Made by a program: the position numbers and the translations under genes. From contig NZ_NFHZ01000009.1 in assembly GCF_002161555.1 (NCBI RefSeq), forward strand, positions 62,001-126,000: a stretch of 64,000 nt of DNA, in the 5' to 3' direction. Below are positions 1-8,865 of the stretch, one piece after another (position 1 is the first letter of the stretch; every line of letters begins with the position of its first letter). Source of the DNA: Barnesiella sp. An55 (GTDB taxonomy: Bacteria; Bacteroidota; Bacteroidia; Bacteroidales; Barnesiellaceae). Below the pieces are notes generated by a model. It was not told the origin of the DNA and ran no database searches. It saw nothing but the letters and a program-made list of their open reading frames with translations.

Positions 1-2
1 AG

Positions 3-353
3 AACCAGCAGCAAAAAGAGGTACTCCAAAGCCAGGACGAAGCGCTCAATACCGTTTATTATGCCTTGGGCACCAACAAAGAATTGAAGGAACAGAAGAT
101 TGTCGAGGGTGGCGGTCTCTTCTCGTCGAAAAAGGTGATGGAAAGCGACTTCAACAAAGACTACTTCACCACGGCCGACATGCGCAAACTGCACGAAATC
201 CCCTTCGACAGCAAAAAGGCCAAGTTCCTCACCAAGCATCCCGAAGGCTCTTATGAACTGCAAAAAGACAACGAGGGGTACCTCACACTGGTAATCACCA
301 ACCCCGAGAACTTCTGGAGCTTGAGCCGCTACCTGGTGGTAGAGCTTAAATAA
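3..353 (+). CDS. C-terminal part of a coiled-coil/adhesin-like protein (partial)
   Basis: The open frame runs in from the left edge, so the start codon is outside the window; the first in-frame codon begins at base 3. The visible 116 residues begin with a Gln/Lys-rich stretch (NQQQKEVLQSQ) that looks like the end of a coiled coil. A compact domain follows, with a TVYYALGTNKELKEQ segment, a Gly-Gly-Gly turn, and a C terminus ending FWSLSRYLVVELK. This layout resembles the Bacteroidales family annotated as Cbp1-type collagen-binding glycoprotein adhesin. I base that on recall of the C-terminal pattern only, and function is not shown here. A strong hairpin follows the stop codon. Confidence 0.5.
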   Translation, partial: NQQQKEVLQSQDEALNTVYYALGTNKELKEQKIVEGGGLFSSKKVMESDFNKDYFTTADMRKLHEIPFDSKKAKFLTKHPEGSYELQKDNEGYLTLVITNPENFWSLSRYLVVELK

Positions 354-376
354 CCGACCATTCACCCCATTTGGAG

Positions 377-418
377 CGAGGCTGGAGACGGCATCTCCAG
401 CCTCGTCTGTTTCTCTCT
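377..418 (+). terminator. Rho-independent terminator after the adhesin-like gene
   Basis: A perfect 12-bp stem (377-388 with 394-405, arms CGAGGCTGGAGA and TCTCCAGCCTCG) encloses a 5-base loop. It is followed by a pyrimidine-rich, T-containing tail (TCTGTTTCTCTCTC). Confidence 0.8.
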
Positions 419-448
419 CTGCTACACACCTAAACCCTGCTTGAGTGT

Positions 449-1096
449 ATGAACCGCTATACTGCCATTTTAGTGATACTCCTGCTGCTCGTCTCGTCGT
501 GCGACAGTTTCTTCGAGAAAGAGTCGCCCCTGCCTCACAACCCCGAGCGGCCCGTGCTGCCCCCGGCTCGCGACCGACGCTTTGTCGTTGACAGTATCCG
601 ATACTACTTCGACTATTGGAGCAGCAAAAACACCCAACTGGCCGACGAGACCTGTGTCGTCATCATCTCAAACTCACTCGACAAAGAATGGCACGATACC
701 CCCTCGCCCCCACAAGACCCGCTCTACAACTACTCCTATTTCTCCAGCGAAGACCCCTTGCTGGCCCAAATCTACACCGACACCCTGCGGGTGAGAACCC
801 CTTGTTATGTCGATGACGACAACCGCATCGTATTGGGCGATTCGCTATATAGTTTTCAATCCTTCTCGGCAGAACTGACCCTGGCCGAAATCGACCGGAC
901 TATCGACGAGATATGCGTTCCCCCTCATACCGAAACTTACGTCTATGGCCAGTACAGCATCAGCTACTACCACATAGCCTACACCGCCTGGCTCACCGAA
1001 ACAACCAGCAACACCCCCATCACCATCGAGGGCATGTGGGAGGGCAACATCATCAACGACGACTTTACGACACGCACTGAGTCGAAACCGTTATAA
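449..1096 (+). CDS. Hypothetical SpII lipoprotein, 215 aa
   Basis: I do not recognise this family. The protein starts MNRYTAILVILLLLVSSC, a short hydrophobic signal peptide with a lipobox ending at Cys18, so it is most likely exported and lipid-anchored. The mature part is acidic and rich in Tyr, Asp, Ser and Thr, with no transmembrane segment, no obvious repeat and no catalytic motif I can name. It stands alone: the previous gene is closed off by a terminator, and a strong bidirectional hairpin separates it from the convergent ribBA gene. Two shorter overlapping frames inside it have poor coding character and are shadows. Confidence 0.75.
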   Translation: MNRYTAILVILLLLVSSCDSFFEKESPLPHNPERPVLPPARDRRFVVDSIRYYFDYWSSKNTQLADETCVVIISNSLDKEWHDTPSPPQDPLYNYSYFSSEDPLLAQIYTDTLRVRTPCYVDDDNRIVLGDSLYSFQSFSAELTLAEIDRTIDEICVPPHTETYVYGQYSISYYHIAYTAWLTETTSNTPITIEGMWEGNIINDDFTTRTESKPL

Positions 1097-1146
1097 CCCT
1101 GTCGGCCGGTATAGCCGCAATCCGGGGTATGCAACACGCCATAAAC

Positions 1147-1193
1147 AATAATCCCCGCAAAAACTCTTTTACCAAGTTTTTGCGGGGATTATT
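1147..1193. terminator. Bidirectional terminator between the lipoprotein gene and ribBA
   Basis: A 19-bp perfect inverted repeat (1147-1165 with 1175-1193) has an ATCCCCGC/GCGGGGAT core and A/T-rich outer ends, with a 9-base loop. It lies between convergent genes, and both sides give U-rich ends. Confidence 0.9.
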
Positions 1194-1254
1194 TTATCGA
1201 TTCTCATGTCGTCGGTTCCCGGTTTTCATTCGTGGACCCGGACGCCACTCGGTT

Positions 1255-2475
1255 CTACTCTTCATCGACATGCAGCGTATGCCCCATGCGTTTCTCTTTG
1301 GTGAGCAGATAGCGACGATTATAGGGATTGGGAGTCACCTCGATGGGTACATTCTCGACAATCTCCAGACCGTAAGCCTCGAGGCCGATACGCTTCACCG
1401 GATTGTTGGTCATCAGGCGCAGCTTGTGCACACCTATATCGCGCAGGATGCTGGCTCCCACACCATAGTCGCGCTCGTCGGCCTGGTGTCCCAGACACAG
1501 ATTGGCATCGACCGTATCCATACCCTCCTCCTGAAGTTTATAGGCCTTCATCTTTTCCATCAGTCCTATTCCACGGCCTTCCTGATTCAGGTAGATAACA
1601 GCACCTTTCCCCTCTTTCTCGATCAGTTGCATGGCTTTGTGCAGTTGCTCCCCGCAATCGCAACGCATGGACCCGAATATGTCGCCCGTGGCACAGGACG
1701 AATGTACCCGCACCAATACCGGCTCATCCTTTTCAAACGAACCTTTGATCAAGGCAATATGCTCCAGCCCGTTGCTTTTCTGGCGGAAGGGAATCAGCCG
1801 GAAGTGGCCATACTCGGTAGGCATATCCACCTCGACCCCTCTCTCAATCAGCGACTCCTGTTTCAAGCGATAGGCAATCAGGTCGCGTATGGCGATAATC
1901 TTGATGCCAAACTTCTGAGCCACCTGGGTCAACTGCGGCAACCGGGCCATCGTACCGTCTTCGTTGAGAATCTCGATGAGCGCGGCAGCCGGATACAACC
2001 CGGCCAGACGTGCCAAATCGACAGCGGCTTCGGTGTGACCGGCACGTTTCAACACCCCTTTGTCCTGGGCATAGAGGGGATTGATGTGACCGGGGCGACC
2101 AAAGGTCTCGGGGGTCGAAGCCGGATCGGCCAAAGCCCGTATCGTGGCAGCCCGGTCGTGACTCGACACGCCGGTGGTACAGCCCTCCAGCTTGTCGATG
2201 GTTACGGTAAAGGGAGTCCCCAACATCGACGTGTTGTGATTCACCTGTCGATAGAGCTTGAGCTCTTCGCAACGCTGCTGCGTGATAGGGGCACACAAAA
2301 CGCCCCGTCCGTTGGTGAGCATGAAGTTCACCTTCTCGGGGGTGATAGCCTCGGCGGCAATGATAAAATCGCCCTCGTTCTCGCGATCCTCATCGTCCAC
2401 GACAATCAAAAACTTGCCTTGTCGAAAATCCTCGACGGCCTCGTCTATCGAACTCAAAATCGTCTCTTTATTCAT
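1255..2475 (-). CDS. ribBA: Bifunctional 3,4-dihydroxy-2-butanone-4-phosphate synthase / GTP cyclohydrolase II
   Basis: The enzyme makes both precursors of riboflavin. The N-terminal RibB half converts ribulose 5-phosphate to the four-carbon unit; the C-terminal RibA half opens the ring of GTP. The RibB acidic motif [10 protein letters not shown] sits at residues 27-36, and an [11 protein letters not shown] motif follows near the middle. The RibA half shows the zinc-site pattern [16 protein letters not shown], the catalytic [11 protein letters not shown] motif and a C-terminal NPYNRRYL segment. At 406 aa it has the usual length of the fusion. It starts 3 bases after the stop of the upstream permease gene, so the two are cotranscribed. 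Flavin supply is relevant to NQR and the flavin reductase elsewhere in the window. Confidence 0.97.
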   Translation of the reverse strand: MNKETILSSIDEAVEDFRQGKFLIVVDDEDRENEGDFIIAAEAITPEKVNFMLTNGRGVLCAPITQQRCEELKLYRQVNHNTSMLGTPFTVTIDKLEGCTTGVSSHDRAATIRALADPASTPETFGRPGHINPLYAQDKGVLKRAGHTEAAVDLARLAGLYPAAALIEILNEDGTMARLPQLTQVAQKFGIKIIAIRDLIAYRLKQESLIERGVEVDMPTEYGHFRLIPFRQKSNGLEHIALIKGSFEKDEPVLVRVHSSCATGDIFGSMRCDCGEQLHKAMQLIEKEGKGAVIYLNQEGRGIGLMEKMKAYKLQEEGMDTVDANLCLGHQADERDYGVGASILRDIGVHKLRLMTNNPVKRIGLEAYGLEIVENVPIEVTPNPYNRRYLLTKEKRMGHTLHVDEE

Positions 2476-2478
2476 AGC

Positions 2479-4425
2479 TTATATGGTTTTATCTTCTTCA
2501 TACATTCGCTCTTTCTCTTCCTTCTCCAACAGGATGCGCAAATCGCCGTTGGTTCGAATCACGCCCTCTACCTCGTTTCGCAACAACCGTTGCTGGTACG
2601 AGCCTACCCAGTAGAGCAACAGCCCCACAGGGAAAAGAACGGCCAGCACATAGCCCCATTTCACCGTGGGAGCCGGGCGATATACCCACAGATTGCGCAA
2701 CACGGGATAGTCCATCAGTTTACCAATTACCAATTGACTGCGGCTGTTCGATGTATAGTTTACCAAATCGTCAATCTGCTCCTCCAGTTCCATAATATCG
2801 GCCTTGGCATATCCATACAGGCAATATTTCCAATAGGACTGCCGCTTGCGCCCCACCTTGTCGAGATACCGGTTGCAGGCGACCGACAACTGCTCGGCCT
2901 TTTCGATAGCCACCTGGGGAATCATATCGTCCATCACCACCTCTTTCAAGACCACCTTACGCAACTCCTGACGCCCGATGAGTTTCCTGAAGAAGTTGAT
3001 ATAGACATCGGGGTTGAACACAGCCGAGTCTTTCACCGCCTTGTAGGTGAGGAAGATGCCCAGAGGCAGAAGCACCGCCGAACTGAGCCACATGCCTTCC
3101 CATACCTCCCAACGACCATCGCGGGCCAACTTGTACCCGGTATTGTCGATGATGTAGTAAAAGATGAACATGAACACCGACACCACGACCGGCATGCCCA
3201 GTCCGCCCTTGCGGATAATGGCACCCAGCGGTGCCCCTATGAAGAAAAAGATGATACAGGCAAACGAGAGGGTAAACTTCTTGTACATCTCGATTTGGTG
3301 GCGCCTGATAACCTTGTTCTCCTCTTTCATCGTGTAGCTGCGGAACTCGTAGTCCGAGTAATACCGTTCGGCGCGAGCCACTGCCCGGTCGAGGTACAGC
3401 TGCTTGCGCTGGAGACTGCCACCGCCAAATACACTGTCGAGATTGAGCGTGGCAGCCTCGGCTATTGCCTTCTGCTCCCTCACCGAGTCGTTGGGCGAGA
3501 CCCGAACTCCCGGCCGATTGTAGAGCGAAAAATAGCCCGACGTCTTGAGGCTGCGGGCATAGTTGTTGCCGATACTGTCCACCCGGGTAGTCATCGAATC
3601 GATCGAAGTCTGCAACGCCTTGAGGTCTTTACCGATATACTGGTTCTGCATGATGCCGTCGTCCATACGGTTGAAGTTGGCATCGAAGGCAATCATAATC
3701 TCTTTGAGCGAAAAGGTCTCCCGGCGGTAGGGAATGTTGGAAGCACTGGTGCGCTGGTCGCGCAGGTTCTCAAACGACTCACCGTTGTAGAGCGTGAGAA
3801 ACAGGTGCTGCTTGTCATCGGTCATCTTCAGCTTGCCCGAGTCGGCCAGGATAATCATGGCATTGTCAAAACCGGCCGACATGTCATAAATCATCACATC
3901 GTAGAGCATACCGGTCTTGTGGTTCTTCTGCTTTACATACAGGTTATAACCGCTTATCTGGTCATAGAATACCCCCTCGGGAATATCGAGCTCGGGCGAC
4001 TTTTGCCGCATGGAATAGAGCAGGGTCCACATCTTTACCTGCGACTTGGGCAATACATTGTTCTGGAAAAAGAATGCGCCAATGGCCACAAATATCAAGA
4101 AAATGACCAATGGCCGCATGATTTGCAACAGCGAGATACCGGCAGCCTTGATAGCCAACAGCTCCAGCCGCTCGCCCAAATTGCCAAAAGTCATGAGCGA
4201 AGCCAGCAAGATAGCCAGCGGCAACGCCATGGGCACCATGGTCACGGCGGCATAGAAAAACAGTTCGGCCAAAACCGACATTTCGAGACCCTTCCCCACC
4301 ATCTCATCGACATACCGCCACAGGAATTGCATGAGTACGATGAACAGGCAGATGAAGAATGTCATCAGAAACAGGGGTAAGAAGCTCTTTAAGATAAACC
4401 TGTATAGACGTTTGATATAGAACAT
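2479..4425 (-). CDS. LptF/LptG (YjgP/YjgQ) family lipopolysaccharide export permease
   Basis: This is an inner-membrane permease of the LPS transport ABC system, which pulls LPS out of the membrane to feed the Lpt bridge. The N terminus ([15 protein letters not shown]) leads into about three membrane segments. A large periplasmic domain follows, then three more segments around [25 protein letters not shown]. The protein is about 648 aa, against about 360 for E. coli LptF or LptG. The surplus is a C-terminal extension of roughly 180 residues with one further hydrophobic helix ([18 protein letters not shown]), as I recall from Bacteroidota homologues. I chose the ATG at 4425 because a promoter-like -7 box (4448-4455) would place transcription start just upstream; an in-frame start at 4461 would precede it. 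Confidence 0.9.
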   Translation of the reverse strand: MFYIKRLYRFILKSFLPLFLMTFFICLFIVLMQFLWRYVDEMVGKGLEMSVLAELFFYAAVTMVPMALPLAILLASLMTFGNLGERLELLAIKAAGISLLQIMRPLVIFLIFVAIGAFFFQNNVLPKSQVKMWTLLYSMRQKSPELDIPEGVFYDQISGYNLYVKQKNHKTGMLYDVMIYDMSAGFDNAMIILADSGKLKMTDDKQHLFLTLYNGESFENLRDQRTSASNIPYRRETFSLKEIMIAFDANFNRMDDGIMQNQYIGKDLKALQTSIDSMTTRVDSIGNNYARSLKTSGYFSLYNRPGVRVSPNDSVREQKAIAEAATLNLDSVFGGGSLQRKQLYLDRAVARAERYYSDYEFRSYTMKEENKVIRRHQIEMYKKFTLSFACIIFFFIGAPLGAIIRKGGLGMPVVVSVFMFIFYYIIDNTGYKLARDGRWEVWEGMWLSSAVLLPLGIFLTYKAVKDSAVFNPDVYINFFRKLIGRQELRKVVLKEVVMDDMIPQVAIEKAEQLSVACNRYLDKVGRKRQSYWKYCLYGYAKADIMELEEQIDDLVNYTSNSRSQLVIGKLMDYPVLRNLWVYRPAPTVKWGYVLAVLFPVGLLLYWVGSYQQRLLRNEVEGVIRTNGDLRILLEKEEKERMYEEDKTI

Positions 4426-4447
4426 TCTTTTGCCGATTATCAGGATG

Positions 4448-4478
4448 CAAAAGTAACGCAAAAAAATGAATTTCCGAA
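4448..4478 (-). promoter_or_regulatory. Promoter of the lptF/G-ribBA operon
   Basis: On the minus strand, TTCG (4475-4478), a 19-base spacer and TACTTTTG (4448-4455) fit the Bacteroidales sigma pattern TTTG-N19-21-TAnnTTTG with one change in the -33 box. Transcription would begin near 4441, just ahead of the ATG at 4425. Confidence 0.55.
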
Positions 4479-4537
4479 GAGGCTATAACGTTTATTGGGA
4501 AGATTCGCCAAAAACGGTGCCACCGTCAAATACCGAG

Positions 4538-4921
4538 CTACACCCCCAATTTGCGGCGGAGGGTCTCAACCTGATGATCCCACAAGTCGCGGCTGTCGTC
4601 CAACTCGTCGGGGTAGGCAAAATCGGTAACCGCCAGCATGGTGGCACCCGTCAACTCCGAAGTCGTGATGCGAAGCTCGAAATAGCTCCGGCTCTCCTCG
4701 TCGTCCAACCAGTGGAAACGAATATAGAGGCCGGTGCGCATGACAACCTGGTGTGCCTGTTGTGATGTCTTGTTCCAAAAGAAGGTAAACAACTTTCCGT
4801 CGCTCTGCACCTCATCGGCAAACCAATCCGACAACCCGTTTTTGGTTCCTATATAGGGCCAAAGCAAAGCAGGAGAAACACTTTTTAGCTCATACTCTAT
4901 CACAAACTTCTCTTTATTCAT
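4538..4921 (-). CDS. START-like / AHSA1-related small protein
   Basis: A soluble 127-residue protein beginning MNKEKFVIEYELKSVSPALLWPYI. The pattern of an N-terminal beta strand, SPALLWPYIGTKNGLSDWFAD, then strands with FFWNK and FHWLDDEE, ending in a C-terminal helix (LWDHQVETLRRKL), is that of the small START-like proteins conserved in Bacteroidales. These have the helix-grip fold used for hydrophobic ligand binding, but the ligand is not known. There is no signal peptide. It reads in the same direction as the lptF/G-ribBA pair, and its stop is 112 bases upstream of the start chosen for the permease. A separate promoter between them (4448-4478) suggests it is an independent unit. Confidence 0.8.
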   Translation of the reverse strand: MNKEKFVIEYELKSVSPALLWPYIGTKNGLSDWFADEVQSDGKLFTFFWNKTSQQAHQVVMRTGLYIRFHWLDDEESRSYFELRITTSELTGATMLAVTDFAYPDELDDSRDLWDHQVETLRRKLGV

Positions 4922-5109
4922 AAACCTCTCAATATTATAGCATTTCCCCCTTCAGGCAGATGGAAGGGTTCCTATTTCCGACGGCGAATATAGAGATATT
5001 ATTCCTATCTTTTGCAGTAAAATTTGAAAAAATGGAACGAAAAAGAAATTTCACTCTATTTTATATAATATTTACCTCGAATTGCAAACTGGATATTACA
5101 TTTTATTGC

Positions 5110-5117
5110 TACATTTG
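5110..5117 (+). promoter_or_regulatory. -7 box of the pta-ackA promoter
   Basis: TACATTTG is a perfect TAnnTTTG match 34 bases before the pta ATG. No TTTG at the usual 19-21 spacing was found; the nearest TTG (5092-5094) is only 15 bases away. The region 4922-5109 is A/T-rich and holds no gene. Confidence 0.5.
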
Positions 5118-5151
5118 CAGGTAGTAAAAACCACATAAAACCAATCCGACT

Positions 5152-6159
5152 ATGAATTTAATGGAACGAATGGTAGAACAAGCCCGAGCAAACAAACAAC
5201 GTATTGTTTTACCGGAAGGAACAGAAGATCGTACTCTGCAGGCTGCCGACCGAATCCTGGCCGACAACATAGCCGACGTAGTCCTCATCGGCAACCCCGA
5301 CGAAATAAGGGCGCTTGCCAATCAATATCACTTGACCCACATCGACAAGGCCACGCTGGTAAACCCGGCCAACCACGACAAGAAAGAGACCTATACCCAA
5401 CTGCTCTATGAGTTGAGAAAAGCCAAGGGAATGACCCTCGAAAAGGCTCAACAACTGGTCGAAGACCCCTTGTATCTGGGCTGCCTCATGATCAAGAACG
5501 GCGATGCCGACGGCGAAGTGGCCGGAGCCCGCAACACGACAGGCAACGTATTGCGTTCGGCCTTCCAGATTATCAAAACCGTTCCCGGCGTGAAGGTCGT
5601 ATCGGGGGCCTTCCTGATGTTCATCCCCGACACGTCGTATGGCGAAAACGGCCTCATGGTCTTTGCCGACTGTGCCGTGCTGCCCGACCCCACGGCCGAA
5701 GAGCTCGCTCAAATTGCCGTATCGACTGCCAAAACCGCCCGCGACATTGCCGGCATAGATCCCCGCATCGCCATGCTCAGCTTCTCGTCGAAAGGCAGTG
5801 CCAGCCACGAGATGGTCGATAAGGTAGTAGAAGCCACCCGCCTGGCCCGCGAAATGGAGCCCACCTTGAAAATCGACGGCGAGTTGCAGGCCGATGCCGC
5901 CATCGTTCCCGCCGTTGGGGCCAGCAAAGCTCCCGGCAGCGAAATCGCCGGTCATGCCAACGTGCTGGTATTCCCCTCGCTCGAAGTGGGCAACATCACC
6001 TATAAACTGGTACAACGCCTGGCTCACGCCGAAGCCGTAGGTCCTATCCTGCAAGGTATTGCCGCACCGGTCAACGACCTCTCCCGCGGCTGCTCGGTCG
6101 ATGATATCTATAAGATGATTACTATCACCTGCAACCAGGCCATCAGCTTGAAAAAATAA
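5152..6159 (+). CDS. pta: Phosphate acetyltransferase
   Basis: Transfers the acetyl group of acetyl-CoA to phosphate, giving acetyl phosphate and CoA, the first step of acetate formation. At 335 aa it is the short (class I) form that consists only of the catalytic PTA_PTB domain, without the N-terminal regulatory domains of the long E. coli enzyme. Typical segments are IVLPEGTEDRTLQAADRI near the start, GAFLMFIPDTSYGENG in the middle, and SKGSASHEMVDKVVEATRLA and KAPGSEIAGHANVLVFPSLEVGN toward the end. The ackA gene begins 19 bases after its stop, so the two form the classic acetate operon. Confidence 0.97.
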   Translation: MNLMERMVEQARANKQRIVLPEGTEDRTLQAADRILADNIADVVLIGNPDEIRALANQYHLTHIDKATLVNPANHDKKETYTQLLYELRKAKGMTLEKAQQLVEDPLYLGCLMIKNGDADGEVAGARNTTGNVLRSAFQIIKTVPGVKVVSGAFLMFIPDTSYGENGLMVFADCAVLPDPTAEELAQIAVSTAKTARDIAGIDPRIAMLSFSSKGSASHEMVDKVVEATRLAREMEPTLKIDGELQADAAIVPAVGASKAPGSEIAGHANVLVFPSLEVGNITYKLVQRLAHAEAVGPILQGIAAPVNDLSRGCSVDDIYKMITITCNQAISLKK

Positions 6160-6178
6160 CCTTAATACCACATACTTT

Positions 6179-7387
6179 ATGAAGATCTTAGTATTAAATT
6201 GCGGTAGTTCGTCGGTTAAATACAAACTGTTCGACATCGACTCCAAAACCGTATTGGCCCAAGGCGGTGCCGAAAAAATAGGTCTGGAAGACTCGTTCCT
6301 GAAACTCACCTTGCCCAGCGGCGAGAAGGTGATACTCAAGAGCCCCATGCCCGAGCACCACGCTGCCATACAAAACATACTCAACGTGCTCACCAGCAAA
6401 GAGTATGGATGTATCAAATCGTTCGACGAAATCGACGCCGTAGGCCACCGTGTCGTTCACGGCGGTGAAAAGTTCAACACCAGTGTACTCATCACCGACG
6501 AGGTAATCGAAAAGATAAAAGAGTGCTACGACATAGCTCCGTTGCACAACCCCGTAAACATGGCCGGCATCGATGCCATCTCGAAACTGATGCCTTCGGT
6601 TCCCCAGGTAGGCGTATTCGACACCGCCTTCCACCAGACCATGCCGGCACATGCCTACATGTATGCCCTGCCCTACGACCTGTACACCAAGTATGGCATA
6701 CGCCGCTACGGATTCCACGGCACCAGCCACCGCTATGTATCGCGCCGGGCCTGCGAATTCCTGGGCGTACCCTATGAACAACAACGCATCATCACCTGCC
6801 ACATTGGCAACGGCGGTTCCATCACGGCCATCAAGGATGGCAAATCGATCGACACCTCCATGGGTATGACCCCTGTCGAGGGATTGATGATGGGTACCCG
6901 CTCGGGCGATGTCGATGCCGGTGTGCTCACCTACCTCATGGACAAAGAGCACCTCGACTCGGCCGGTATTGCCAACCTGGTGAACAAGAAGAGCGGTGTG
7001 GCCGGTATCTCGGGCCTTTCGTCCGACATGCGCGACATCGAAGCTGGTGTAGCTGCCGGTAACGAACGCGCCATCCTGGCCCTGCAAATGTATGAATACC
7101 GCATCACCAAATACATAGGTGCCTATGCCGCCATCTTGGGAGGTGTCGATATCATTGTGTTCACGGGTGGTGTGGGTGAGAACCAGACCCAAACCCGCGA
7201 AGCCGTGTGCAAACCGCTGGCCTTCATGGGCGTAGAAATCGATGCCGAGCTGAACAAGACGATTCGTGGTACCGAAAGCCTCATCAGCACCCCGGCTTCG
7301 AAAGTGAAGGTGGTTGTAATCCCCACCGACGAGGAGTACATGATTGCCTCCGACACGAAAGCCGTGCTCGACAACCTGAAGAAATAA
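6179..7387 (+). CDS. ackA: Acetate kinase
   Basis: Makes ATP from acetyl phosphate and ADP and releases acetate, the substrate-level phosphorylation step of the pathway started by Pta. It is a cytoplasmic enzyme of the ASKHA fold. The N-terminal phosphate-binding motif LVLNCGSSSVKYKLF, the signature GFHGTSHRYVS in the middle and the adenosine motif IVFTGGVGENQ near the C terminus are all present. The length of 402 aa is normal. It is cotranscribed with pta and ends 69 bases before a strong hairpin that it shares with the convergent efflux operon. Confidence 0.98.
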   Translation: MKILVLNCGSSSVKYKLFDIDSKTVLAQGGAEKIGLEDSFLKLTLPSGEKVILKSPMPEHHAAIQNILNVLTSKEYGCIKSFDEIDAVGHRVVHGGEKFNTSVLITDEVIEKIKECYDIAPLHNPVNMAGIDAISKLMPSVPQVGVFDTAFHQTMPAHAYMYALPYDLYTKYGIRRYGFHGTSHRYVSRRACEFLGVPYEQQRIITCHIGNGGSITAIKDGKSIDTSMGMTPVEGLMMGTRSGDVDAGVLTYLMDKEHLDSAGIANLVNKKSGVAGISGLSSDMRDIEAGVAAGNERAILALQMYEYRITKYIGAYAAILGGVDIIVFTGGVGENQTQTREAVCKPLAFMGVEIDAELNKTIRGTESLISTPASKVKVVVIPTDEEYMIASDTKAVLDNLKK

Positions 7388-7455
7388 ATTCTGTCACCGA
7401 CACACAGGCCGGTAGAACGATTCCCGCTCAACCGCCTGCCGTTCGAGCCATAAAC

Positions 7456-7504
7456 AAGAGCCCTGCCGCTCGCCCGTTACGGGCTGCGGCAGGGCTCTTT
7501 TCCT
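7456..7504. terminator. Bidirectional terminator between ackA and the efflux operon
   Basis: The 14-bp perfect stem 7456-7469/7486-7499 (AAGAGCCCTGCCGC with its complement) has a second small stem CCCG/CGGG in its loop, and T-runs follow on both strands. Confidence 0.9.
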
Positions 7505-7536
7505 ATGAAAGAAGAAAAAAAGGAAATGATTCCGGA

Positions 7537-8853
7537 TTACTCAAGTTGACCCGTAGCCCGCAAGTATTGGGTCTCGTAAATCTTGTATTGCGTGTGCGCC
7601 TCGATGAGATTGCTCTCGGCCTGTTGCCACTGCGACTGAGCATCGAGCAAATCGGTGAGCGTAGCCATCGACGACTCGTAACGGTTGCGCATGACCCGCA
7701 GATTTTCGAGAGCCTGCTCCACCCCTGTCTCGGCCGTACCGACAAGACGGTAACCATCCTGTACATTGCGGATGGCCTGCTGCACCTCGAGGTTGAGCAA
7801 CCGGGTATTCTTTTGCAATTCAAGTTCGGCACTACGCAACTCATAACGAGCCTTGCGCACCTTCTTATGCACCTCGCCCCAGTGAAACAGCGGCACCTTC
7901 ACCGCCAGCATCACCATGCCTATGCCATCGCGAAACTCTTGCGAATAGGGCATCATGGTGCCGTTGCCCACATCGACCAGACTATTGAGCTTGATATTGC
8001 CATAATAAGTATATCCGGCCGACAGTCCCACCGTAGGGAGCATCTCGGCCCGTGTACTCTTTATTTGCTGCCTGCCCACCTCGACCTGCTGCTTGAGCAG
8101 CGTGAGTTCGGGACGATTGTCGATCGAGGCGGTGAGCAGACCGGGGTCGGCAACTACCCAAGTCGTGTCGGTAGGCACGATTGCCGTGGTATCGTCCACC
8201 CCAATCAACCGGCACAACGACAAGCGGCACAAGTCGGCACCGTTGCGAGCCTTTTGCAATTGATAGTGTATCTCGCTCTGCTTGGCCTTGATACGCAACA
8301 AGTCGTTCTCGATAATCATGCCGGCCGAGAGCGAACCGCTCATCTGGTCATACAGGGTATCCATCTGGGCACAATAGCTTTCGAGCATACGCACCTTGCG
8401 ATCGACGGCGATACAGGTCCAATAGGCATTGTCGGCATCGACCAGGACATCCATGCGGGTCATGCGCAACTGCTCCCCGGCGGCAGCCTCGCCAATGCGA
8501 GCCATGCGTTTGCCGGCCATAATTTTCCCGCCCGTATAGATAGGCTGGGTGAGGGTAATACCGGCCATATACATACCCCGCATGCGCAGATCCATCCCCA
8601 TCATGTCGATATCGGGGAATACATAGGCTCCGGTGGCCGACCCCTCGAATTTGGGCAGATAGGCCGTTGTGGCGATGCGGTTGTCGAGTTCGGCTTGGCG
8701 CAGCCGTATATCGGCCTGTTCGAGCTCCTCGCTGTGCGACAGCGCCATCTCGCGGCACTGAGCGTGCGAAAGCAACAACGGCTGGGCTGTAGCCAGGTTC
8801 GACCCGGCCACGCAAAGGGCCAAGCCCATCGCATATATTCTGTTGAATTTCAT
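7537..8853 (-). CDS. TolC-family outer-membrane efflux channel
   Basis: The outer-membrane exit duct of a tripartite drug pump. The 438-residue protein has a signal peptide (MKFNRIYAMGLALCVAGSNLATAQ) followed by the two repeated helical hairpins of the OEP family. Visible elements include MALSHSEELEQADIRLRQAELDNR in the first half and a second repeat with LEVQQAIRNVQDGYRLVGTAETGVEQ and NLRVMRNRYESSMATLTDLLDAQSQWQQAESNLIEAHTQYKI in parts near the C terminus. It is the last gene of the operon, 12 bases after the RND pump gene. The substrate cannot be told from sequence. Confidence 0.95.
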   Translation of the reverse strand: MKFNRIYAMGLALCVAGSNLATAQPLLLSHAQCREMALSHSEELEQADIRLRQAELDNRIATTAYLPKFEGSATGAYVFPDIDMMGMDLRMRGMYMAGITLTQPIYTGGKIMAGKRMARIGEAAAGEQLRMTRMDVLVDADNAYWTCIAVDRKVRMLESYCAQMDTLYDQMSGSLSAGMIIENDLLRIKAKQSEIHYQLQKARNGADLCRLSLCRLIGVDDTTAIVPTDTTWVVADPGLLTASIDNRPELTLLKQQVEVGRQQIKSTRAEMLPTVGLSAGYTYYGNIKLNSLVDVGNGTMMPYSQEFRDGIGMVMLAVKVPLFHWGEVHKKVRKARYELRSAELELQKNTRLLNLEVQQAIRNVQDGYRLVGTAETGVEQALENLRVMRNRYESSMATLTDLLDAQSQWQQAESNLIEAHTQYKIYETQYLRATGQLE

Positions 8854-8865
8854 TGTCTCTCTATT

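Noticed and set aside
1129-4380. A 1083-codon open frame on the plus strand opposite ribBA and the Lpt permease
   Set aside because: It is antisense to two genes with clear family motifs, its translation is His/Gln/Leu-rich with no domain, and it is explained by the codon bias of the real genes, which leaves the opposite strand free of stops.
5209-7192. Two long minus-strand frames (402 and 332 codons) opposite pta and ackA
   Set aside because: Both are antisense to textbook pta and ackA sequences and contain no recognisable domain.
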